From positions 5,599,501-5,663,500 of the forward strand of contig NZ_CP030771.1 of the NCBI RefSeq assembly GCF_006088715.1: a DNA stretch of 64,000 bases, given 5' to 3'. Position 1 is the stretch's first letter, and each line of letters opens with the position of its first letter. This document shows, in pieces, positions 15,287 through 24,004 of the stretch. Under the pieces are notes generated by a model. That model had not been told where the DNA came from. It made no database searches and saw only the letters and a list, made by a program, of their open reading frames with translations. Both the position numbers and the translations under genes were made by a program. Source of the stretch: Streptomyces sp. YIM 121038. Its GTDB lineage: Bacteria > Actinomycetota > Actinomycetes > Streptomycetales > Streptomycetaceae.

Positions 15287-16678
15287 ATGGCCGCAACGCT
15301 CCACGCCCCGACCGCCCCCGCGGCCCCGCCAACCCCCCGAGCCGCCACCGCCCTCCTCGCCTCCCTCCTCGGCTTCACCGTCATCACCGTCGACGTCTCC
15401 GCCGTCAACATCGCCCTGCCGGACATCGGCTCCTCCCTGCACGGCGGCATGACGGGCCTGCAGTGGGTCGTGGACGCGTACACGCTGATGTTCGCGGCGC
15501 TGATGATCTCCGCGGGGGCGCTCGCCGACCGGGCCGGGGCGCGGCGCGCCTACGCCTGGGGCACCGCCCTGTTCACGCTCGCCTCGCTGGCCTGCGCCCT
15601 CGCGCCCGGCATCGGCGCGCTGATCGCCGCCCGGGTCGCGCAGGGGGCCGCGGCCGCCGTCGTGATGCCCGCCTCGCTCGCGCTGATCCGGCAGGCGTAC
15701 GACGAACCGAGGCGCCGCGCCCGCGCCATCGCGCTGTGGACGGTGGGCGGCTCCGCCGCGATGGCGGCGGGCCCGGTGCTCGGCGGCGTCCTGACCCAGA
15801 CGGTCGGCTGGCGCGCCGTCTTCCTGCTCAACCTGCCGCTGGGCGCCCTGATCCTGGCGCTGCTCGCCCGCACCGCGCCGTCGCCGCGCCGCCCGGCGCC
15901 GCTGGACGTGCCCGGCCAGCTCACCGCCGTGCTCGGCCTCGGCGCGCTCGCGTACGCCGTCATCGAGGGCGGGCACGCGGGCCCGACCAGCCCCTCGGTG
16001 CTGTTCGCGGCGGGGCTCGCGGTGGCCGCGGCCTTCGCCTTCCGGGCCGCCGAACGGCGCCACCCGGCGCCGATGGTGCCGCTGTCCCTGCTGCGCAAGG
16101 GCGAGGTCAGCGCGTCGCTGGCGGTCGGCTTCGCGGTCAACGCGGGCTTCTACGGGGTGGTGTTCCTGCTCGGCCTGTACCTCCAGCAGCTGCGGGGCAT
16201 GTCGGCGGTGGCGGCGGGCCTGACGTTCGTACCGCTGGCGGTGCTCATCACCTCGACGAACCTGGTCTCGCCCAGGTTCGCGGAGCGGGCGGGCCGCCGC
16301 CCGGTGATCGTGACCGGCCAACTGATCCTGGCCGTGGCCATGTTCGCGCTGCTTCCGCTCGCGGCGGACACCCCGATGTGGCTGGTCGTCGTCCTGCTCG
16401 TACCGACCGGCATCGGCGGCGCGCTCGCCGTGCCCGCGCTGACGGCCCTGCTGATGGACGCGGTCCCCGGCCACCGCGCGGGCACGGCCTCCGGCCTCCT
16501 CAACTCGCTGCGCCAGACGGGCGGCGCGCTCTCGGTGGCGCTGTTCGGGGCGCTCATCGGCAGCGGCGGCGGCTTCTCGCTGAGCGGCATGCGGCAGGGG
16601 CTCGTGGTGGTGGGCCTGGTGCTCCTGGGCACGGCGGCGCTTTCGGTGTGGCGGCTGCCGAGGAGCGAGGCGCGGTGA
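15287..16678 (+). CDS. MFS drug-efflux transporter, DHA2 (EmrB/QacA)-like
   Basis: 463-residue multi-pass exporter with about 14 hydrophobic segments. Motif A-like GALADRAGARRAYAWG lies near residue 72, and motif C-like GPVLGGVLTQTVGWRAVFLLNLP near residue 165 is typical of drug:H+ antiporters. The first helix motif VITVDVSAVNIALPDI resembles the DHA2 LDxTIVNVALP signature. ATG 15287 has GAGGA upstream. It is divergent from an XRE/MmyB-type regulator, which probably represses it. The substrate cannot be told from sequence. Confidence 0.9.
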   Translation: MAATLHAPTAPAAPPTPRAATALLASLLGFTVITVDVSAVNIALPDIGSSLHGGMTGLQWVVDAYTLMFAALMISAGALADRAGARRAYAWGTALFTLASLACALAPGIGALIAARVAQGAAAAVVMPASLALIRQAYDEPRRRARAIALWTVGGSAAMAAGPVLGGVLTQTVGWRAVFLLNLPLGALILALLARTAPSPRRPAPLDVPGQLTAVLGLGALAYAVIEGGHAGPTSPSVLFAAGLAVAAAFAFRAAERRHPAPMVPLSLLRKGEVSASLAVGFAVNAGFYGVVFLLGLYLQQLRGMSAVAAGLTFVPLAVLITSTNLVSPRFAERAGRRPVIVTGQLILAVAMFALLPLAADTPMWLVVVLLVPTGIGGALAVPALTALLMDAVPGHRAGTASGLLNSLRQTGGALSVALFGALIGSGGGFSLSGMRQGLVVVGLVLLGTAALSVWRLPRSEAR

Positions 16679-16764
16679 GGCCCCGCCGCCGTGGACGCGC
16701 CGTCGCGAACGCGCCGCGTGGGCGGGGTCCGGGCCCGCGCGGCGCGTGTTCCACCGGGTCGGGG

Positions 16765-17949
16765 CTAGCAGTTGCCGGGGGCGGGCTTGCCGGCGAAGCG
16801 GTCGGCGAGCCACTGGGCCGCCAGGGGGGACTGGGTGATGACGCCGCTGACGTGTTCGCCGAGCGGGATCGTGTGCCACTCGACCTTCGCGCCCCGCGCG
16901 CACCAGTCCTCGCGGACCTGCTTGCCGACGCCGTACGGGATCAGCTCGTCGGCGAGCGCGTGGTAGAGGTACACCGGCGCGTCGGGGGCGCGCGTGCCGA
17001 CCTGGGACTCGCGCAGCCGCTGGCGCCAGTCGGGCTGCTCCAGGGGGTTCTTGGTGGTCACGTCGCTGATCTTCTTGAAGGCGCCGAGGACCGAGCCGTC
17101 CGCCACGCAGCTGGTGCGCAGCGCGCCGATGAGGGACGTGCCGAGCGGGTTCAGGTACGACTCCAGGTCCAGCTCGGGGAACGCCGCGTTCTGGCCGATC
17201 GCCGCCATGAAGATCAGGCCCGCGCCGTACGAGCCGTCGTTGAAGGCGGCCACCTTCCGCAGATCGCCCGGCACGCCGCCGGTCGCCGTGCCCTTCACCT
17301 TCAGTTCGGGGGCGTACGAGCCGTGCAGCTCCGCCGCCCAGGAAGTGGCCTGGCCGCCCTGGGAGTAGCCCATGATGCCCACCGGGGAATCCGCCGACAC
17401 GCCCGCGAGGCCCGCCTCGGGCAGCCGGATCGCGGCGCGGGCCGCGTCGAGGACGGCGTGGCCCGCGGAGCGGCCGACCGTGTACGTGTGGTCGCCGGGC
17501 GTGCCGAGGCCCTCGTAGTCGGTGACGACGACGGCCCAGCCGCGCAGGGTGAGCTGCTGGATGAGGTTGGCCTCGAGGGTGGTGCCGCGCGGGAAGCCCG
17601 CGCTCGGCGCGCACTGGTCGCCGACGCCGACCGTGCCGACGGCGTACGTGATCAGCGGGCGGGGGCCCGGGCGTCCGTCCTGCGGGACGATGACCGTGCC
17701 GGAGACGGTGTTCGGCTCGCCCTTCGCCGTCGTCGAGCGGTAGTGGATCTTCCAGGCCTTGGTGTTCGTGGGCTGCCCGGGCAGCGGGTGGAAGGCGCTG
17801 GGCTCGGTTTTGACGACGTCGCCGGGGGCGGCCGCGCCCCCGGGGGCGCCGGTGTCGTCCGCGTGGGCGGGGGTGGTGGCGAGCGTCGCGGCGGCCAGGC
17901 CCGCCGCCGCCGTCACCGCCAGCCATCTGAAGGACGTACGTACGTGCAT
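16765..17949 (-). CDS. Secreted lipase (LIP family alpha/beta hydrolase)
   Basis: 394-residue exported lipase with a signal peptide ending at AHA (residue 30). The nucleophile is S196 in GYSQGGQAT. VTDYEGLGTPGDHTY upstream and the C-terminal ALADELIPY and EHVSG carry the acid and histidine. The fold and motif order match the secretory lipase family known from Streptomyces and Candida antarctica lipase A-like proteins. ATG 17949 has GGGAG upstream. The adjacent AraC regulator on the same strand and the divergent acyl-CoA ligase suggest a small lipid-use cluster (inference). Confidence 0.88.
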   Translation of the reverse strand: MHVRTSFRWLAVTAAAGLAAATLATTPAHADDTGAPGGAAAPGDVVKTEPSAFHPLPGQPTNTKAWKIHYRSTTAKGEPNTVSGTVIVPQDGRPGPRPLITYAVGTVGVGDQCAPSAGFPRGTTLEANLIQQLTLRGWAVVVTDYEGLGTPGDHTYTVGRSAGHAVLDAARAAIRLPEAGLAGVSADSPVGIMGYSQGGQATSWAAELHGSYAPELKVKGTATGGVPGDLRKVAAFNDGSYGAGLIFMAAIGQNAAFPELDLESYLNPLGTSLIGALRTSCVADGSVLGAFKKISDVTTKNPLEQPDWRQRLRESQVGTRAPDAPVYLYHALADELIPYGVGKQVREDWCARGAKVEWHTIPLGEHVSGVITQSPLAAQWLADRFAGKPAPGNC

Positions 17950-18048
17950 GCGGGTCTCCCAACTGTGCGTGGGGGGGCTGGGTCGTTGGTCACCCAGACG
18001 CCGACGACCGTAGTGACCCGCGAGTAGGCGCGGGGCTGGCGGGAACGC

Positions 18049-19176
18049 TCAGCTTCGTTGACCGCCGGGACCACCGCCGTGCGCGGGACCACCGCCGTAC
18101 GCGGTACCACCGCCGTACGCGGAACGACCGCCGTGCGCGGGACCATCGCCGTGCGCGGGGCCGCATCCGTCGCGGTACGCGTACCGGTACGCGCCCGGTG
18201 TCGTCCCCGTCCACCGCCGGAACGCCCGGTGGAACGCCGTGTCCTCCGAGAAGCCGAGCCGCGCCGCGAGGTCCGCGATCGGCTCCCGGCCCTCCGCGAG
18301 CCCGGCGATCGCCGCGTCCCGCCGCACCGCGTCCTTCAGTTCCTGGTACGACGTGGCCTCCTGCGCGAGGCGGCGGCGCAGCGTCGACGGGCTGAGCGCG
18401 AGGCGCCCCGCGATCTCGCCGAGCGAGGGCAGGCGCGGCGAGGCGCGCAGCGCGGTGGCGAGGGTCCTGCGCACCTGCTCGGCGACCGTGGTGCCGTAGT
18501 CGCGCCGCGAGAGCAGGTCGAAGGGGGCGCGGCGCAGCATCGCCGCGAGGGCGTCCTCGTCGCGCACGAGCGGCGCGTTCAGCCAGTGCGGGGCGAGCCC
18601 GGCGCCGGTGCGCTCGGCGCCGAAGCGCACGGGGCAGCCGAAGAGCAGCTCGTACTCGTCCTTGTGCGGGGGCGGCGGATGCCCGAAGTCGGCCCAGCGC
18701 AGCGGGATGCGGCGGCCGATCAGCCAGCTGCACAGCCGGTGCCAGATGATGACGAGGCACTCGGCGAGGAAGAAGTCCTGCTCCAGGTCGTTGCGCACGG
18801 TGAAGACGGCGGCGTCCGGGGTGCGGGTGAGGACGAGGTCGGGGCCGCCGGGGAAGAGCCCGTAGAAGGTGACCCCGCGTTCCATGGCCGCGCCGAGGTC
18901 GCGGCAGCCGAGCGCGGCGTAGCACATCATCGCGAAGGTGCCGGGCCTGCTGGGCGAGGAGCCGAGGCCGAGGAACTCGTCGTGCGTCGTCCGGTACAGC
19001 TCCCGGAAGAGCCGGGCGAACTGGGGCGCGGTGATCCGGGCGCGGTCGTCGCCGAGCAGCAGGGGCGGGATCTGGGCGGTCTGGAGCAGGGGCACGGTGT
19101 CGATGCCGCGCCGCTCCACGCCGCGCAGCACGGCCCGCACGTGGTGCACGGTGATCGTCCGCCTGGCCATGACCAT
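18049..19176 (-). CDS. AraC-family regulator with glycine-rich repeat tail
   Basis: 375-residue regulator of the MmpR/OruR-like AraC subgroup. The N-terminal Arabinose_bd-like domain spans ~1-200 (RGIDTVPLLQ, then FARLFRELYRTTHDEFLGLG). The C-terminal double HTH is residues 235-335, with LSPSTLRRRLAQEATSYQELKD and the second helix pair ADLAARLGFSEDTAFHRAFRRWTG. The last ~35 residues are hexapeptide repeats of the PAHGGG/TAYGGG type encoded by five 18-bp tandem repeats, which is unusual for AraC proteins. ATG 19176 and 19170 are both possible starts. It is divergent from the acyl-CoA ligase gene. Confidence 0.88.
   Translation of the reverse strand: MVMARRTITVHHVRAVLRGVERRGIDTVPLLQTAQIPPLLLGDDRARITAPQFARLFRELYRTTHDEFLGLGSSPSRPGTFAMMCYAALGCRDLGAAMERGVTFYGLFPGGPDLVLTRTPDAAVFTVRNDLEQDFFLAECLVIIWHRLCSWLIGRRIPLRWADFGHPPPPHKDEYELLFGCPVRFGAERTGAGLAPHWLNAPLVRDEDALAAMLRRAPFDLLSRRDYGTTVAEQVRRTLATALRASPRLPSLGEIAGRLALSPSTLRRRLAQEATSYQELKDAVRRDAAIAGLAEGREPIADLAARLGFSEDTAFHRAFRRWTGTTPGAYRYAYRDGCGPAHGDGPAHGGRSAYGGGTAYGGGPAHGGGPGGQRS
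18070..18159. repeat. Five 18-bp in-frame tandem repeats inside the AraC gene
   Basis: Five units of 18 bp (18070, 18088, 18106, 18124, 18142), consensus starting ACCACCGCCGTRCGCGG. They encode six-residue Gly-rich repeats at the C-terminus. Because the unit length is a multiple of three, copy changes would lengthen or shorten the tail without frameshift. Confidence 0.85.
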
Positions 19177-19285
19177 GACGTTAGCCGCAGGGCACCTGCT
19201 CAAGAAGGGTGTGCCCGCCGGTGCGCGCGGGGTTGGCCGATTCACGGCGGGGGCGCGCGGTGGTGAGCGCACGGGTCAGCCGTGG

Positions 19286-19300
19286 TGACGTTTCGCGTCA
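19286..19300. promoter_or_regulatory. TGACG-N5-CGTCA palindrome before the acyl-CoA ligase
   Basis: Perfect five-base arms (19286-19290, 19296-19300), 36 bp before the ligase ATG and in the spacer shared with the divergent AraC gene. TAGCGT (19325-19330) sits 6 bp before the ATG like a -10 box of a leaderless transcript. Confidence 0.4.
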
Positions 19301-19336
19301 TGCCGTGCGGCCGGTCCGCGTCCCTAGCGTCGACGC

Positions 19337-21103
19337 ATGACGGATCAGCTGACGCTCCGGCCCCCGACCCTGTCCGTGCTCGCGGAGTGGGCGGCGGACC
19401 GCCACGGCGCGCTGCCCGCCCTGCGGTTCAAGCGCGCGGGGCGGTGGCGGGAGGTGTCGTACGAGGACCTGCGGGCCGAGGCGCGGCGGGTGGGCCGGGC
19501 GCTCGTCGGCATGGGCGTGGCGCCCGGCGACCGGGTCGCGGTGCTCGCCGAGACCCGCCCCGAGTGGACGTACGCGCACCTCGGCGTGCTCGCGGCGGGC
19601 GCGGTCCTCGTGCCCGTGTATCCGACGGCGGGCGCCGAGGAACTGGCCTGGGTCCTCGGCGACTCCGGCGCCTCGGTGGTGCTGTGCGAGGACGCGGACC
19701 GCGTCGCCGAGGTGGAGCGGCTGCGCGGCGAACTGCCGGGGCTGCGGCGGCTCGTGGCGATGACGGACCCGCGGGCGTACGCGGACGCCGACGGGGTGAG
19801 CGGCGAGGTGCTGCTCGACCGGGCGGGCGGCCGCGGCCCCGCGGACCCCGCGACCGTCATCTACACCTCCGGCACCACCGGGCCGCCCAAGGGCTGCGTG
19901 CTCACCCACGGCAACCTCGGGGCCGTGCAGGACGCCTCGCTGCCGCTCATCGAGGGCGGCCCCGGCGACGCGACGTACCTCTATCTGCCGCTCGCGCACC
20001 TGCTCGCGCAGCTCATCGAGGTCACGACCCTCATCGAGGGCGGCACTGTCGTGTACTTCGGCGGCCGGATCGAGGACGTCGTCGCCGAGCTGGCCGAGGC
20101 CCGGCCGACGCATCTGCCGTCGGTGCCGCGCCTGTTCGAGAAGGTGTACTCGACGGTCCTCTCCCTCGCGGAGTCCCGGGAGGGCGGGGGCGAGCGCTTC
20201 GCGGAGGCGGTGCGCGTCGGCGTCCTCGCGGCGGACGGGGCGCTGCCGCCGGAGCTCCAGGAGGCGTACGAGGCCGCGGACGAGGCGCTGTTCGCGCCGG
20301 TCAGGCAGGCGCTCGGGGGCCGGGTGCGCTGGGCCCTCACCGGCGGCGCGCCGATCGCCCCGCACGTCCTGGACTTCCTGCGGGCCTGCGGCATCCAGGT
20401 CTTCGAGGGGTACGGGATGACGGAGTCCGGCGGCGTCATCAGCCTGAACCACCCCGGCGCGGTCAAGTACGGCACGGTGGGGCGGCCCATCGCGGGCTGC
20501 GAGGTGCGGATCGCGGAGGACGGGGAGGTCCTCGCGCGCGGGCCCAACGTGTTCCCCGGCTACCACGGCGACCCGGTCGCGACCCGCACGGCGCTCGACG
20601 CCGACGGCTGGCTGCATACCGGCGACCTGGGCGCCCTGGACGAGGACGGCTATCTCACCCTCACCGGGCGCAAGAAGGACCTCATCATCACCTCGGGCGG
20701 CAAGAACCTGACGCCCTCGCTGACCGAACTCGCCGTCCAGGCCTCGCGGTTCGTCTCCCGCGCGGTCCTCGTCGGCGACCGGCGGCCCTACCCCGTCGCG
20801 CTGATCACGCTCGACGCGGAGGAGGTCACGGGATGGGCGGGGCGCGCGGGCGTCACCCTCACCGAGCCGCTCGCGGCCGACCCGTCGGTCCGCGCCCTGG
20901 TCCAGGAGGCGGTCGACGGGGCCAACGCGCGGGTGTCGCGCCCGGCACGGATCCGCGGCTTCGCCGTCCTGGAAGAGGACTTCACGGTGGAGTCGGGGCT
21001 CCTGACGCCGAGCCTGAAGGTGCGGCGGCGGGCGGTGGCGGAGCGGTACGGGCCGGTCGTGGAGGAGCTGTACGGCGGGTTGCGGCGGGGCGGTGAGGCG
21101 TAG
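19337..21103 (+). CDS. AMP-dependent long-chain acyl-CoA ligase (FadD-like)
   Basis: 588-residue adenylate-forming enzyme that activates fatty acids as acyl-AMP then acyl-CoA. The P-loop-like A3 motif is YTSGTTGPPKG (residues 176-186). The A5 motif is EGYGMTESGG, A7 is WLHTGDLGALDEDGYLTLTGRKKDLI, and the C-terminal A10 region contains TPSLKVRRRAV. Length and motifs match FadD15/long-chain ligases. There is no Shine-Dalgarno before ATG 19337 and a leaderless start is likely. Divergent AraC regulator and nearby secreted lipase suggest use of released fatty acids (inference). Confidence 0.92.
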   Translation: MTDQLTLRPPTLSVLAEWAADRHGALPALRFKRAGRWREVSYEDLRAEARRVGRALVGMGVAPGDRVAVLAETRPEWTYAHLGVLAAGAVLVPVYPTAGAEELAWVLGDSGASVVLCEDADRVAEVERLRGELPGLRRLVAMTDPRAYADADGVSGEVLLDRAGGRGPADPATVIYTSGTTGPPKGCVLTHGNLGAVQDASLPLIEGGPGDATYLYLPLAHLLAQLIEVTTLIEGGTVVYFGGRIEDVVAELAEARPTHLPSVPRLFEKVYSTVLSLAESREGGGERFAEAVRVGVLAADGALPPELQEAYEAADEALFAPVRQALGGRVRWALTGGAPIAPHVLDFLRACGIQVFEGYGMTESGGVISLNHPGAVKYGTVGRPIAGCEVRIAEDGEVLARGPNVFPGYHGDPVATRTALDADGWLHTGDLGALDEDGYLTLTGRKKDLIITSGGKNLTPSLTELAVQASRFVSRAVLVGDRRPYPVALITLDAEEVTGWAGRAGVTLTEPLAADPSVRALVQEAVDGANARVSRPARIRGFAVLEEDFTVESGLLTPSLKVRRRAVAERYGPVVEELYGGLRRGGEA

Positions 21104-21230
21104 CGGGGGCCGCTTGTGCCGGACGGGCGGGGCGTAGCGGGGGCCGGGTGTCGGACGGGCGGGGCGTGGCGGTGCCGCCTGCGCCGGACCGGCGAGGCGT
21201 GGCAGGCGCCGCCCGGCGGCCTACGACAGG
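21099..21230. repeat. Four-unit 32-34-bp tandem repeat after the ligase gene
   Basis: Units start at 21099, 21133, 21165 and 21198. Each begins CGTAGCGG or CGTGGC, continues with GGGGCCG-type sequence, and ends CCGGACGGGCGGGG with drift in later units. The first unit contains the ligase stop codon. The array fills the space to the convergent azlD gene. Confidence 0.65.
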
Positions 21231-21535
21231 CCTGCGAGGCGCAGCAGGGCCGTGGCGCCCGCCGCGCCGAGGACCACCATCACGAAGGGCGCGCGCTTCC
21301 AGGCGAGCGCCGCCCCCACCAGGACTCCCGCCGGGCGCGACCAGCCCGCGAAGGCGTGCCCCTCGGTGAAGGCGCCGGTCGCGAGGAGCGCGACGAGGAT
21401 CACGGTGGCCGCTACCGCCAACAACTCCTGTACGCGTGCGGGCAGTTCGACCCGGCCGTGGAGCAGCGGCCCGGCCAGCCGGAAGACATAGGTCCCGGCG
21501 GCCAGGGCCAGGACGCAGACGAGCTGGGCGTTCAT
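21221..21535 (-). CDS. azlD: AzlD-family branched-chain amino acid exporter subunit
   Basis: 104-residue membrane protein with about four hydrophobic helices and the AzlD pattern: VLALAAGTYVFRLAGPLL, LLAVAATVILVALL, RPAGVLVGAALAWKRAPFVMVVLGAAGATALLRL. AzlD is the small partner of AzlC in a two-component branched-chain amino-acid exporter. ATG 21535 overlaps the azlC stop by four bases (ATGA), so the pair is co-translated. Confidence 0.88.
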   Translation of the reverse strand: MNAQLVCVLALAAGTYVFRLAGPLLHGRVELPARVQELLAVAATVILVALLATGAFTEGHAFAGWSRPAGVLVGAALAWKRAPFVMVVLGAAGATALLRLAGLS

Positions 21536-22266
21536 GCCGCACCTCCGGCGGGACGGCGGCCCGTCGCGAGCAGGCCGAGGAGCGCGAGCAGCACGGGCAG
21601 GCCCGCGGGCAGCACCGGAGCCGCCGCGACGGCGAGCACCGCGCCGATGGCGGCGGCCCGGCGCGCGCCGCCGCCGGCGTCGCGCAGGACGGGCAGGACG
21701 AGGGCCACGAGCACGGCGGGGAAGGCCGCGTCGAGACCGAACCGGGCGGTGTCGCCGAGCGCGGAGCCGGCCAGTGCGCCCGCCAGCACGCTCGTGTTCC
21801 AGGCCACGAACAGGCCGATCCCGGATATCCAGAACGCGGCCCTGCGCCGCCGCGCGTCGGGCTGGGCCAGGACGAAGGCCGCCGTCTCGTCGGTGACCAG
21901 GTGCGCGCCCACGAGCCGCGCCGCCCAGGAGCGGCCCAGGCTGTCGGCCACGGCCAGGCTGAAGGCCGCGGTGCGGGTGTTGAGCAGCAGTCCGGTCGCG
22001 GCGGCGGCTGCCGCGCCGCCGCCCGAGGTGAGCACGGCGACCGCGCTGAACTGGGCGGAGCCCGCGTATACGAGCAGCGACATGGTGACCGGCACCCATA
22101 CCGGCAGGCCGCCCGCGACGGCGATCGCGCCGAAGGAGACGCCGACGACGAGGTCGGCGAGCAGGACGAGGGCGATGTCGCGGAGCACGTCGGTGGGCAG
22201 GTCGGAGAAGCGGACGAACCCGGCTGTTCGCTCTGTCGGGTCATCCGTTCGGTGTGTCGAACGCAT
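21532..22266 (-). CDS. azlC: AzlC-family branched-chain amino acid exporter
   Basis: 244-residue membrane permease. The family signature is the GVSFGAIAV stretch followed by YAGSAQFSAVAVL near residues 67-79 and LNTRTAAFSLAVADSLGRSW with HLVTDETAAFVL. These form the conserved AzlC block. It exports branched-chain amino acids together with AzlD. ATG 22266 abuts a GTTCG-N6-CGAAC palindrome (22247-22262). A second identical-type palindrome lies before the divergent XRE-cupin gene, which is the probable regulator. Confidence 0.9.
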   Translation of the reverse strand: MRSTHRTDDPTERTAGFVRFSDLPTDVLRDIALVLLADLVVGVSFGAIAVAGGLPVWVPVTMSLLVYAGSAQFSAVAVLTSGGGAAAAAATGLLLNTRTAAFSLAVADSLGRSWAARLVGAHLVTDETAAFVLAQPDARRRRAAFWISGIGLFVAWNTSVLAGALAGSALGDTARFGLDAAFPAVLVALVLPVLRDAGGGARRAAAIGAVLAVAAAPVLPAGLPVLLALLGLLATGRRPAGGAA

Positions 22267-22310
22267 GCGCCGTAGGATGGTTCAGGGGGATCATGTTCGT
22301 CAAGGCGAAC
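22247..22310. promoter_or_regulatory. Twin GTTCG-N6-CGAAC operators between azlC and XRE-cupin gene
   Basis: Two perfect inverted repeats with the same arms and the same 6-bp spacer: 22247-22262 (spacer GTGTGT) and 22295-22310 (spacer TCAAGG). Their centres are 48 bp apart. The first lies at the 5' end of azlC and the second ends 3 bp before the XRE gene's ATG. Both promoters could be controlled by one regulator. Confidence 0.65.
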
Positions 22311-22312
22311 GA

Positions 22313-22972
22313 ATGGACTGGTATGCCGAACGGTCGGGAGTCGTAACGGTGAGGACGGACCACAACACCGAAGGCGCCGGAGGTGCGGGAGGCGTCGAAG
22401 GCGGCGCGGAGGCCCCGCGCGCCCCGCGTGCCCCGCGCGAATGGGTCGCGGAGGCTCTGCGCAGGGAGCGGGCGCGCGCTGGGCTCTCCCTCTCCGAGCT
22501 GGCCAAACGCGCCGGAATCGCCAAGTCCACGCTGTCCCAGTTGGAGGCGGCGACCGGCAACCCGGGCATCGAGACGGTCTGGGCGCTCGCCGTGGCGCTC
22601 GGCGTGCCGTTCAGCGCGCTCATGGAGTCGCCCGCCCCCGCCGTCACCGTGATCCGCGCGGGCGAGGGCCCGACCATGCACGCGGAGCGCTCCTCGTACG
22701 CGGGCACGCTGCTCTCCAGGGGCCCGTCCGGCCTGCGCCGCGATATCTACCACGGCGCCATGGAGCCCGGCCCGGTGCGCGAGTCCGACCCGCACAACCC
22801 CGGCACCGTGGAGCACCTGGTCGTCTCCACCGGCCGCCTCCTGGCGGGCCCCCGCGACGAGCCGGTGGAACTGCTCCCCGGCGACTACATGGCGTACCGG
22901 GGCGATGTGCCGCACGCGTACGAGGCGCTGGTGCCGGGGACGACGTTCGTGCTGGTCATGCAGCACGTGTAG
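22313..22972 (+). CDS. XRE-family regulator with cupin domain
   Basis: 219-residue regulator. The helix-turn-helix is residues ~47-100: LRRERARAGLSLSELAKRAGIAKSTLSQLEAATGNPGIETVWALA (key residues LSLSELA, STLSQLE, NP). The C-terminal cupin is residues ~145-219, with EHLVVSTGRLL and PGDYMAYRGDVPHAYEAL. This HTH-cupin architecture often controls amino-acid or polyamine exporters. It is divergent from azlCD with matching palindromes at both ends, so it probably regulates that exporter and itself. ATG 22313 is used; a GTG at 22349 is possible. Confidence 0.9.
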   Translation: MDWYAERSGVVTVRTDHNTEGAGGAGGVEGGAEAPRAPRAPREWVAEALRRERARAGLSLSELAKRAGIAKSTLSQLEAATGNPGIETVWALAVALGVPFSALMESPAPAVTVIRAGEGPTMHAERSSYAGTLLSRGPSGLRRDIYHGAMEPGPVRESDPHNPGTVEHLVVSTGRLLAGPRDEPVELLPGDYMAYRGDVPHAYEALVPGTTFVLVMQHV

Positions 22973-22997
22973 GGCGGGCCCGAGGTCCGGGTGAGGG

Positions 22998-23978
22998 CTA
23001 TCCCTTGCGCGGCCGGGGGGAAAGCAGCTGCTCGCGCAGGGCCGTCAGCTGATGGGACGTGTCCACGGCCCTCGCCTCGTCGAGCGTGGTCAGCGCGAGG
23101 AGCAGGACGTCCGCCACGACCAGGGCGGTCAGCGCCTCGGTGGTGATCCCCGTGGGCGTGTGCGGGGCGGTGAGCACCGCGTCCACGCGCCCCCCGTACC
23201 GCTCGGCGAGCTCGTCCGTGACCAGCAGGACCCGCGCGCCCACCGCCCGTGCCCGCTCGATGAGCACGGAGAGCTCCGCCAGGTCCCGGCCCGGCTGGAA
23301 GATCACCACGGCGTCGCCCTGGCGCAGCGCGAGCAGGTGGTCGGCGAGCGCGAAGCCGGTCGCGCCGACGTACCGCGCGCGCCGGCCGACGCGGCCCAGG
23401 GTGAGGGCCAGATGGCGGGCGGCCAGCTCGGACGCGGCGACTCCGTACGCGTGGATCTCACCCGCGTCGGCGAGGACGCCGACGGCCGTGCGCAGCGCGT
23501 CGTCGGGGGTGAGGCGGCGGGCGTGCTCGATGCGCTCCTGCGCCTCGTCGAAGACCTCGTCCCAGATGCCGCCGAGGTCCCGGCCGACGTGCGCGATGCG
23601 CTTGGCGAGCCGCACCTCGGGGGCGACCGCCGCCGTGAAGTCCGTGGCGAGGTCGCGCTTGAGCGCGGGCAGGCCCGCGTAGCCGAGGCGCTGGAGGGCG
23701 CGGACCACCGTGGCGTTGCTGGTCCCGCTGGCCGAGCCGAGCTCCTGTGCGGAGGCGAAGAGGAGGGACTCGGCGGGCACGCTCGCCAGGTACTGGGCGA
23801 CGGCGCGCTCGGAGGCGGACAGGGTCTCCCACTGCCCGCGCACGGCGGTGCGCAGCCGCGCTGCGCCGCCCGCGTCGTCCGGCCCGTCGGTCGGCCCGCC
23901 TGCCGGTCCGTCCGCCTCGCCCGCCGCTCTGTCCGGTCCGTCCGCCGCTCCGCCCTCCGGGGGCTCTGAAATCTTCAT
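22998..23978 (-). CDS. MurR/RpiR-family regulator
   Basis: 326-residue regulator. The N-terminal HTH_6 domain is about residues 45-120 (LSASERAVAQYLASVPAES, then SASGTSNATVVRALQRLGYAGLPALKRDL). The C-terminal SIS domain spans about 165-300 (IHAYGVAASELAARHLALTL, GDAVVIFQPGRDLAE). SIS domains bind phosphosugars, often amino-sugar phosphates. The first ~40 residues are a Gly/Pro/Asp-rich extension. It is divergent from the C45 acyltransferase-ABC operon with GTTAC-type repeats between them, so it is the likely controller. ATG 23978 is the first codon with family-like downstream sequence. Confidence 0.9.
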   Translation of the reverse strand: MKISEPPEGGAADGPDRAAGEADGPAGGPTDGPDDAGGAARLRTAVRGQWETLSASERAVAQYLASVPAESLLFASAQELGSASGTSNATVVRALQRLGYAGLPALKRDLATDFTAAVAPEVRLAKRIAHVGRDLGGIWDEVFDEAQERIEHARRLTPDDALRTAVGVLADAGEIHAYGVAASELAARHLALTLGRVGRRARYVGATGFALADHLLALRQGDAVVIFQPGRDLAELSVLIERARAVGARVLLVTDELAERYGGRVDAVLTAPHTPTGITTEALTALVVADVLLLALTTLDEARAVDTSHQLTALREQLLSPRPRKG

Positions 23979-24004
23979 TACAGGTCTTGACTCCCGTGTG
24001 ATGG

